Of a stretch of 64,000 nucleotides of DNA, positions 53,201 through 58,750 are shown in pieces. Position numbers and translations under genes: made by a program. Position 1 is the stretch's first letter. The number at the start of each line of letters is the position of its first letter. Source of the DNA: Dyadobacter sp. 50-39 (lineage in GTDB: Bacteria > Bacteroidota > Bacteroidia > Cytophagales > Spirosomataceae); NCBI GenBank assembly GCA_001898145.1, contig MKSR01000029.1, positions 744,001 through 808,000 of the forward strand, written 5' to 3'. The notes beneath the pieces were generated by a model. The model was given only the letters and a program-made list of their open reading frames with translations, did not search any database and was not told where the DNA came from.

Positions 53201-54227
53201 TTGAAGTGAAATCGGCGATCAGATTGCAGATCAGCTGCGATTTACCACTTCCCGGCGGGCCTTGTACCACCACCGACCGCCCCGATTTGACCGCCAGGAT
53301 AATCTCTTCCTGCGACTCGTCTACCGGGAAGGGCGTGAGCACGTCCTCCTCCCTGGCCGATCGGAAGTCCCGCGCCGGAAGGTCTTGTTCAATACCGGTA
53401 CCGTTAACCTCGCTCTCATCCCCAAAACCAATCAGCGGCAGCCCGAAATCACCTGCCTCTTCCAGGTCCAGCAGCCTATTGTAATCCGGAACGAGATAGG
53501 AACCTGCCTGCGGAAAAATCCCCAGAACAGCCTCCGCATAAAGTTTCAACTCTCCATTACGCTCATTAGCAACCAGATCCGAACTTTTCTCGCCACTGAA
53601 TGCGACCAGTTTATCTTCAAAAAGCTGTTGATTGAAATTAATGCGGAAAGGTGTCGCTTTCAGCCATTCGTACAGCTGGGTCCGGAATTCGAGAAAGTCA
53701 TACGGGAAATCTTCGAAGGATTTTTCAAGTACCTCGTCAGGGATTTTCGCCTCATTGAAATGCCCATAGGCCAATGCGAAGCTTTGATTCAAGGCCACAT
53801 TGCTATCGTCCCGGCCGAAGAGGCACCATTGTTCACGGTCCATACGCAACGTAACCGGAAAGAACAGCAGCGGAGCGTGGATGGGCGTACCGTCGGAAAG
53901 CTTTCCTTTCACGAACGGATACCCTACATACAGGTCTCGCGAGCCCCTTTCTTCTTCAATAAACCGCTCGGTACGGGCTATTTTGCGCAACCGCTTGCTG
54001 GCTTCATTTACCTTCTCGAAACGCGGATCCGCCACATCGCATAGCGCAACGCGGTTGTTCCCCTGGATCACCTGTTTCAGCACATCGACAGACGGCTTTG
54101 ACAACAGGAAATCCGTGTCGTGAAAATCCAGGAACTGCTCGGCAGACAAACTGGTAAGTAACAGCGACTTGTTACGGGTACTAAGGTTGGTAAGTCGTTT
54201 TAGATAGGCTTTAAGAATCCGGCTCAT
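50229..54227 (-). CDS. Large superfamily 1 DNA/RNA helicase (DNA2/NAM7/UPF1-like, AAA_11-AAA_12)
   Basis: 1332-residue cytoplasmic protein. The N-terminal segment (MSRILKAYLKRLTNLSTRNK) recalls DUF4011-type starts in such helicases. Walker A VQGPPGSGKSQLI is near residue 320, the Walker B-like DLVIFDEASQCNAEYSLPAA near 965, motif III TGDSKQLSPSD near 995, GHYRSLS (motif IV region) near 1040 and the C-terminal arginine motif NVAVTRAREKVYFVTSLWPS near 1190. The long middle (about 430-920) holds helical, coiled-coil-rich sequence. About 110 residues follow the helicase core with no recognised nuclease. It stands alone and converges on the DUF1080 gene. A genome-maintenance or defence role is possible but unsupported here. 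Confidence 0.85.
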   Translation of the reverse strand: MSRILKAYLKRLTNLSTRNKSLLLTSLSAEQFLDFHDTDFLLSKPSVDVLKQVIQGNNRVALCDVADPRFEKVNEASKRLRKIARTERFIEEERGSRDLYVGYPFVKGKLSDGTPIHAPLLFFPVTLRMDREQWCLFGRDDSNVALNQSFALAYGHFNEAKIPDEVLEKSFEDFPYDFLEFRTQLYEWLKATPFRINFNQQLFEDKLVAFSGEKSSDLVANERNGELKLYAEAVLGIFPQAGSYLVPDYNRLLDLEEAGDFGLPLIGFGDESEVNGTGIEQDLPARDFRSAREEDVLTPFPVDESQEEIILAVKSGRSVVVQGPPGSGKSQLICNLIADFTSKGKRVLLVCQKRAALDVVYQRLATTGMKDFTGLIHDFKNDRPALYSQIASQIEKVEGYRQQNYSLDSVFLERQFTQESRAIDKTVDELNGFRSALFDEKECGVSVKELYLTSDPQVPHADMQQYYRQFRIDTWDGFKRLLKTYADYAFLIHPGHPWRRRRSFAAFGIAELRTMENMLSEWPVAFGKQTAAFEQITQVSFEKLFVGNRKEISERLTDIAGLIPDNASWKLVQKYIGGNANPHERLAFVRQAVDAMEGFTDEGGIEMSLPASQLNAFEAMLRKSLETKQSAVSGFFWDVFSKEKKEVERVASANGLTVSLEHLVRLEERLRNRRQLESWLQNASLGFEPAFIDDFSEDRAGEYLSFFKSAERAADAVARMDAGVWTKVFHKIVGGSVQPDRFLETIQNLKQWLQVWDRMEQAMLHYLLPGQITALIDDPARQSGILLDSLRNDFDSMADMDRLWEEMTESQRGATLATLTKSGELSFTSAQEVIELFDNSIKLAWIEHIESKYPALRSVTSLKMKQWEDQVQSSIALKQKLSSDITSIKLREATYEDIEKNRLGNRVTYRELGHQVTKKRKIWPIRKLLENYADEVFALIPCWMASPEAVSAIFPMESGLFDLVIFDEASQCNAEYSLPAAFRGKQWVVTGDSKQLSPSDLYRVRFEDRTEEEEYSAAIEIESLLDLAGQSLDHYQLTGHYRSLSLDLIDFSNTNFYKKSLKLLPDFYKINDREPGIQYIKTDGIWKGNTNAVEVDEVLRLIRELAGSGKSIGVVTFNFYQQAAIQDALEKEIALPEGLFVKNIENVQGDERDIIIFSMGYAPDEKGRISMQFGTLNMQGGENRLNVAVTRAREKVYFVTSLWPSQLNTEQTANAGPKLLRAYMDYALQISEGKYEPSPLATGQFRSDWLLKERLLRQNPAFEKELPFGDITIKEEGAYKGLVLTDDDLYHYSKSSKEPHAYLPLLLRLKNWPFRRVYSREYWSGNLKNGLL

Positions 54228-54252
54228 AGGTACTCAAAACGCTGCCCGGTGC

Positions 54253-55326
54253 CTAACTATTGGATAATACCTCGTCCTCCACTTCCTTTTTTTCAGGAAT
54301 AATCACCGAGGCCAGGATACTCACGGCCAGAATCCCGATGATCACATAAAGCGAGTAGACGGTTTTAAACCCGATCGATTCCAGGTAATGGTGTGCGAGC
54401 ATTTTCCCCCCGATAAACACCAGCAGAACGCCCAATCCGTATTTGAGGAAGCGGAAAAGCCCCATAATGTTACTCAGGAAGAAGAACATCGACCGCAATC
54501 CCATGATCGCGAAAATGTTGGAGAAGAATACCACGTAAGGATCTTTCGTCACCGAGAATACCGCCGGTACTGAGTCCACGGCGAAAATGAGGTCAGTAAA
54601 TTCGACGATTAGTACTACTACAAACAAGGGTGTAACGAGCCATTTACCCTTTTTGAGCACAAAGAAATGCTCATGCACGTAGCGCGGGAAAACAGGCAGG
54701 TATTTCGAAGCGAATTTCACCACCGGATGCTTCGCAGGATCGATTTTCTCTTCCTCACCAGCTTCGAAGAAAATCTTTCCACCCTGGTACACCAGCAGCA
54801 AACCAAAGATATAGATGATCCATTCAAAACGCTGCATAAGCGCAGAGCCCACGAAAATGAATACAAACCGCATGATAATGGCACCCAAAACACCCCAGAA
54901 AAGCACCTTTTTGAAGTATTTCGCCCGGACGCCGAACGAAGAGAAGATCAGAATGATGACGAAGATATTGTCGACCGAAAGTGCATATTCCAGTAAGTAA
55001 CCGGTAATGAATTCCAGCGACATATTTTTCCGGTAGATTTCCAGACTTTCCTGAAAGTCGCCGGGTATGAGCTTCAAATGCGGCGCGTACTTGTTTTTTA
55101 TCGCTTCAAGCTCCCCATAGTTGTCCATTCCATGTACCAGGTCACCATGCGTATTGATGATCAGGTAGAATGCCAGCGCCAGTGCTATCCAGGCGACTGT
55201 CCAGGCTGCCGCTTCTCCGAACTTGACCACATGGTCTTTTTTGTTGAAAACGCCCAAATCTAAAAGCAGCATTACGCTGATCACCAGAATGAAACCTCCA
55301 AAAAACAGCACTTCGTTGGAAAACAT
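54253..55326 (-). CDS. TerC family membrane protein
   Basis: 357-residue polytopic inner-membrane protein, from the ATG giving MFSNEVLFFGGFILVISVML. The family hallmarks are EYALSVDNIFVIILIFSSFG (conserved Asp in a membrane segment) and a second intramembrane acidic site in FTDLIFAVDSVPAVFSVTKD, followed by VVFFSNIFAIMGLRSMFFFL. TerC/Alx proteins are linked to tellurite resistance and, in several bacteria, manganese export. The gene is preceded by a reverse-strand promoter box and a compact hairpin leader of about 100 nt. A C-terminal charged tail (IPEKKEVEDEVLSNS) ends the protein. It is 26 bp upstream of the helicase gene start on the same strand and may be cotranscribed with it. Confidence 0.93.
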   Translation of the reverse strand: MFSNEVLFFGGFILVISVMLLLDLGVFNKKDHVVKFGEAAAWTVAWIALALAFYLIINTHGDLVHGMDNYGELEAIKNKYAPHLKLIPGDFQESLEIYRKNMSLEFITGYLLEYALSVDNIFVIILIFSSFGVRAKYFKKVLFWGVLGAIIMRFVFIFVGSALMQRFEWIIYIFGLLLVYQGGKIFFEAGEEEKIDPAKHPVVKFASKYLPVFPRYVHEHFFVLKKGKWLVTPLFVVVLIVEFTDLIFAVDSVPAVFSVTKDPYVVFFSNIFAIMGLRSMFFFLSNIMGLFRFLKYGLGVLLVFIGGKMLAHHYLESIGFKTVYSLYVIIGILAVSILASVIIPEKKEVEDEVLSNS

Positions 55327-55425
55327 GAACAAGCAAATTTAGTTTTGAAAGAACAGGTCTGGCTCGTTACCAAAACCGGGCCATGCCGCGGGGCCGCCCG
55401 GCCAGTCCAGACCTACGTGGGTTAA
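55327..55425 (-). promoter_or_regulatory. Structured 5' leader of terC
   Basis: On the reverse strand the leader forms AGGTCTGG / CCAGACCT (8-bp perfect closing stem, 55407-55414 with 55355-55362) enclosing CCGGGC / GCCCGG and a GGTAACGAG junction strand. This compact two-stem fold directly precedes the terC ATG. It resembles a metal-sensing leader in position only: I do not see the GGGGAGUA core of the yybP-ykoY manganese riboswitch. A weak reverse-strand frame of 64 codons crosses it (55339-55533). Confidence 0.5.
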
Positions 55426-55431
55426 AGGAGG

Positions 55432-55439
55432 CAAAGGTA
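55432..55439 (-). promoter_or_regulatory. terC promoter -7 box
   Basis: Reverse-strand TACCTTTG, an exact Bacteroidota -7 box. It puts the start site near 55427, about 100 nt before the terC ATG. Confidence 0.6.
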
Positions 55440-55483
55440 CGGAAAATATGAAGTGGATAGGCGAAAACTGACGGGCGGTAATT

Positions 55484-55541
55484 GGGGCATACCACAGGTC
55501 TGTTTTGGCAGGATGAAGACCTTTAAAAAGCAAAATGCCCC
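55484..55541. repeat. Nested inverted repeat between terC and tRNA-Gly
   Basis: GGGGCAT (55484-55490) / ATGCCCC (55535-55541) enclose AGGTCT (55496-55501) / AGACCT (about 55516-55521). AGGTCTG is also the closing-stem sequence of the adjacent terC leader hairpin. Function unknown. Confidence 0.5.
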
Positions 55542-55676
55542 TGATTACTTCCTGTGCCGGTTTTTGTAGAAAAAAATTTCGGCGATGATCAGTTGATTTA
55601 CAATTTGTTAATGTTTTCGCGAGATTTTTTTACCAAATATTTTCGCCAAAAGCTTGCGTCAAATATCAGACGTCCC

Positions 55677-55684
55677 TACATTTG
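55677..55684 (+). promoter_or_regulatory. tRNA-Gly promoter
   Basis: TACATTTG is an exact -7 box with TTG at 55654-55656 about 23 bp upstream. The start site is near 55688, about 30 nt before the mature tRNA. Confidence 0.7.
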
Positions 55685-55718
55685 CACCACAATAATCGGG
55701 AACGGTTATGAAAAATAC

Positions 55719-55791
55719 GCGAAAGTAGCTCAGCTGGTAGAGCGCGACCTTGCCAAGGTCGAGGTCGCGGGTTCGAACCCCGTCTTTCGCT
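55719..55791 (+). tRNA. tRNA-Gly (GCC)
   Basis: 73-nt cloverleaf without encoded CCA: acceptor GCGAAAG / CTTTCGC, D-arm GCTCAGCTGGTAGAGC, anticodon loop TTGCCAA with GCC at 55752-55754, T-arm GCGGGTTCGAACCCCGT, discriminator T. Decodes GGC and GGU glycine codons. Confidence 0.97.
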
Positions 55792-55801
55792 CAGAGAGAG
55801 C

Positions 55802-55827
55802 AAAGCACCGGAGACGGTGCTTTTTTT
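55802..55827 (+). terminator. Terminator between the two tRNA genes
   Basis: GCACCG (55805-55810), GAGA loop, CGGTGC (55815-55820), then seven T. It lies 13 nt after tRNA-Gly. Confidence 0.9.
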
Positions 55828-55855
55828 CTCTTCACTGGTACCGGTACCTGGCTTT

Positions 55856-55941
55856 GCCGGGGTGGTGGAACTGGTAGACACGCAGGACTTAAAATCCTGT
55901 GGGCCGAAACGCCCGTACGGGTTCGATTCCCGTCCCCGGTA
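55856..55941 (+). tRNA. tRNA-Leu (UAA)
   Basis: 86-nt class II tRNA: acceptor GCCGGGG / CCCCGGT (one G-T pair), anticodon stem CAGGA/TCCTG with loop CTTAAAA and anticodon TAA at 55890-55892, long variable arm TGGGCCGAAACGCCCGTA, T-arm CGGGTTCGATTCCCG, discriminator A. It follows a strong terminator, so it depends on read-through or an unseen promoter. Confidence 0.97.
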
Positions 55942-55949
55942 CTGATTTC

Positions 55950-55985
55950 AAGCAGTTATGAACGAAGGTTTGTGACTGCTTTTTT
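55950..55985 (+). terminator. Terminator after tRNA-Leu
   Basis: AAGCAGT (55950-55956) pairs with ACTGCTT (55975-55981), followed by TTTT. It is 8 nt after the tRNA. Confidence 0.75.
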
Positions 55986-56051
55986 GTTGCTGCACCATAC
56001 ATAATACAAGCTGCCTGCCCTTGTCAAGTAATCCCACGCTTCACCAACCTC

Positions 56052-56918
56052 GTGAAAAAAGATTTCGGAACACAATACGACGTAGCTCCGCTATCTTGCA
56101 AAATGCACCAGGAATTCGAACCGCACGAGGCTCTCAGGGATGTTATCAAATGCTTTTGGTACGACCAGCGCGACACCGGAGATCGGCGATCGAGCTTCCA
56201 GGTCGTGCCGGATGGCTATGCTGAAATTATTTTCTATTTCGGCAGCCTCCACAGCCTGGCCGACGATGGCAGCTCGCGGCCTTTGCCGTCGCCGTTTTTG
56301 ATGGGCTTACTCAACAATCCCGCCGTGTTTGAAACCCAATACCGGCTGGAAATTATCGGCGTCCGGTGCTATCCCTGGACGGTGTTCGACCTACTCGGGC
56401 TTTCTTCGGGTCCCGGCGGTGTACACATTTTCACACATCCGATCGCGGGACTTCAAGCTGCATTAAGCAGTCTGATGGCCTCAGGTAATATCGATCAGGT
56501 GTTGGCACGGCTCGAACAATACTTCCTCGATATCCGGCCGCAAATCGCTATTGACAGCACCCTATCCAAAGCCGGCGCGGCGATCATGGACAGCAACGGC
56601 ACTATTCCGGTCAGTGAGGTGGCTGCGGCTGCGCACGCGACGATCCGTACCCTCGAACGCAAATTCAAACGGTCGTCGGGCCACACCGTGAAAGATGTTT
56701 CCGGCTTAATGCGCTTTGAGCAAGTGCGGAACCAGCTCTGGCATAATCCGGATTCCAGCCTGGCCGGCCTTGCACATGAATGGGGCTATGCCGATCAGGC
56801 GCATTTGAGCAGGGAATTCAAAAAGTACACCGGCATTAGCCCCGCCGCATTCGCCCGCAATGCGAAGAAACGCAAACAACTGGTGAGCGACGATTTTGTC
56901 GCGTTTGTTCAAGCCTAG
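56052..56918 (+). CDS. AraC family transcriptional regulator
   Basis: DNA-binding regulator of 288 residues. The frame is open from GTG 56052 (MKKDFGTQYDVAPLSCKMHQ); ATG 56103 is an alternative that keeps the conserved 'EFEPHEALRDVIKCFW' start. The N-terminal sensor has VPDGYAEIIFYFGSL, as in the DUF6597 type of AraC regulators, and GVRCYPWTVFDLLGL. The C-terminal ~100 residues hold two helix-turn-helix motifs (EVAAAAHATIRTLERKFKRS and LAGLAHEWGYADQAHLSREF) and end in FKKYTGISPAAFARNA. The FAD monooxygenase starts 41 bp later in the same direction, so it is a likely target. Confidence 0.92.
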   Translation: MKKDFGTQYDVAPLSCKMHQEFEPHEALRDVIKCFWYDQRDTGDRRSSFQVVPDGYAEIIFYFGSLHSLADDGSSRPLPSPFLMGLLNNPAVFETQYRLEIIGVRCYPWTVFDLLGLSSGPGGVHIFTHPIAGLQAALSSLMASGNIDQVLARLEQYFLDIRPQIAIDSTLSKAGAAIMDSNGTIPVSEVAAAAHATIRTLERKFKRSSGHTVKDVSGLMRFEQVRNQLWHNPDSSLAGLAHEWGYADQAHLSREFKKYTGISPAAFARNAKKRKQLVSDDFVAFVQA

Positions 56919-56959
56919 GGACGGTATGTGATGGAATTTTGTAGCTCAATCATTTGTAT

Positions 56960-58498
56960 ATGAAAGCTACCACCAACCAACCATCTTACGATGTGATCAT
57001 TTCCGGCGCAGGGCCGGTGGGCCTGTTTCTGGCCTGTGAACTGGCTCTGGGCCAATGCCGCGTACTTGTTCTTGAAAAGGAACACAATCCGGAGTCTCCA
57101 CTGAAGCGACTGCCCTTCGGCATACGGGGGCTCTCCTCGCCGACCATCGAAGCACTTCTCCGGCGTGGGCTGCTCGAAGAACTTGAAATCCATAAAAGGC
57201 TGAAAAACCCGCACGTCTCCGCAAAGCCGCAGCAAGACGCTCAACGGCAGGTGGGGCATTTTGCAGGCATTCCATTGCTGGAAGGCAATATCGATCGATC
57301 CAAATGGGCATACAGGCTCCCCGGCTCGCCGGACACCAGCCTGATATCCGAAATGGCCGAACTTGAAACGATCCTGACGCGCCGCGCAGAAACCCTGGGC
57401 GTAGCTATCAGGCGCGGCGTTCGGGTTACGCGCGTGGATCAAACCGGTGAAAATGTAACGGTTTGGTCCACTGATCAACCCTTTGAAGCGAAATGGATCG
57501 TCGGCTGCGATGGAAGTCGCAGCGTGGTACGCAAAGCAGGCGGCTTTGCATTCGAAGGTACCGAACCGGAATTCACCGGATACACGACGCTCATCGATAT
57601 TGTTGATCCGGAAAAACTGCGCCCGGGCCGCAATGTGACGTCCAAAGGAATGTATATGCAATCGCAGCCCGGCTATGTGCTCATCCAGGACTTCGACGGC
57701 GGCGCATTCCACAATTCGGGAGCGGCGATCACCCGTGAACACATTCAGGCGGTTTTGCGCCGCATTTCCGGCACCGATGTTACGATCCGTACCCGGCATA
57801 CCGCCACCACTTGGACCGACCGTGCCCGCCAGGCCTCTCAATACCGCAATGGCCGGATTCTGCTGGCCGGCGATGCCGCACACATCCATTCGCCATTGGG
57901 CGGACAGGGACTCAACCTCGGTTTGGGCGACGTGATGAACCTCGGCTGGAAACTGGCGGCGGTCATCCGGAAGCAGGCACCGGAAGCCCTGCTCGACACC
58001 TATCATGCCGAGCGACATCCCATTGGCGCGCAGGTGCTCGACTGGTCACGTGCGCAGGTAGCCATCATGCGACCGGATCCGCAAGCTCGCGCATTGCGCA
58101 CCATTGTCCAGGACCTCATTGACACCGGGGACGGTGCTACCTACATAGCAGGAAGAGTTTGGGGCATGTACACGCGTTACGATCTCGGTGGCCACCATCC
58201 CCTCACCGGTCGAAGCGTTCCCGACTTCCAGCTCGCGGACGGCACCAAAATCGCCGCGCTAATGCACGACGGGCAAATGATATTACTTGATTTCGAAGAA
58301 AATCCTTCGTTGCGGGCTTTGGCAAATGCCTATGCGCGCCGGATCAAGTACGTTTCAGGAAAAGCGAAAGACCGGCTGGGCCTGGACGCTCTGCTGATAC
58401 GCCCGGACGGAATTGTAGCCTGGGCATCAGGCGGTGCTGCCGCTAGCGGCGATTTAACTGAGATACTGAATAGATACTGGGATGTGACAGAGGATTGA
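56960..58498 (+). CDS. FAD-dependent monooxygenase (aromatic hydroxylase type)
   Basis: Flavoprotein monooxygenase of the PheA/TfdB family, 512 residues from ATG 56960 (MKATTNQPSYDVIISGAGPV). FAD binding is at GAGPVG (residues 16-21), the DG motif in VGCDGSRSVVRKAGG around residue 180, and the second FAD motif in RILLAGDAAHIHSPLGGQGL near 300, followed by NLGLGDVMNLGWKLA. The C-terminal ~120 residues resemble the thioredoxin-like tail of these enzymes (GRSVPDFQLADGTKIAALMH). It is paired with an AraC regulator, typical of inducible detoxification or resistance (some members inactivate rifampicin or tetracycline). The true substrate is unknown. Confidence 0.9.
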   Translation: MKATTNQPSYDVIISGAGPVGLFLACELALGQCRVLVLEKEHNPESPLKRLPFGIRGLSSPTIEALLRRGLLEELEIHKRLKNPHVSAKPQQDAQRQVGHFAGIPLLEGNIDRSKWAYRLPGSPDTSLISEMAELETILTRRAETLGVAIRRGVRVTRVDQTGENVTVWSTDQPFEAKWIVGCDGSRSVVRKAGGFAFEGTEPEFTGYTTLIDIVDPEKLRPGRNVTSKGMYMQSQPGYVLIQDFDGGAFHNSGAAITREHIQAVLRRISGTDVTIRTRHTATTWTDRARQASQYRNGRILLAGDAAHIHSPLGGQGLNLGLGDVMNLGWKLAAVIRKQAPEALLDTYHAERHPIGAQVLDWSRAQVAIMRPDPQARALRTIVQDLIDTGDGATYIAGRVWGMYTRYDLGGHHPLTGRSVPDFQLADGTKIAALMHDGQMILLDFEENPSLRALANAYARRIKYVSGKAKDRLGLDALLIRPDGIVAWASGGAAASGDLTEILNRYWDVTED

Positions 58499-58659
58499 TT
58501 TGATTCCCTTTTTCCCGATACCTTGTCCTTACCCATTGGCCAAAAGCTAAATACAAATGGAATTATGAATTAGAAAAGATTTTAAATCAGGCGCGAATTT
58601 ATTCGATAATATTTTTTGGAGAATGGCAAACGGGTCTTTCATTTCGGGTTGATTTAAGT

Positions 58660-58667
58660 TATATTTG
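58660..58667 (+). promoter_or_regulatory. Promoter -7 box of the SNF2 helicase gene
   Basis: TATATTTG is an exact -7 box with a T-rich -33 region (TTTC near 58637). It gives a leader of about 80 nt. The rest of the 252-bp gap before the gene shows no other structure. Confidence 0.55.
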
Positions 58668-58750
58668 AAGTTTCCCAAATCGAAAGAACCCCGCTGATTG
58701 ATGGAAGGGCTTCTTCGGCATCAACGCGAATCTTAGCCAACGATATCCTA

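Noticed and set aside
55327-55425. Classical yybP-ykoY manganese riboswitch
   Set aside because: Position before a TerC gene fits, but I could not find the conserved GGGGAGUA segment or the matching second core strand. It is kept only as an unassigned structured leader.
55339-55533. 64-codon reverse-strand frame before terC
   Set aside because: It coincides with the structured leader and promoter box; the Pro/Gly/Trp-rich peptide comes from the GC-rich stem. A leader peptide cannot be fully excluded.
56915-58018. 367-codon reverse-strand frame over the FAD monooxygenase
   Set aside because: Antisense shadow of a GC-rich gene; the sense frame has both FAD motifs.
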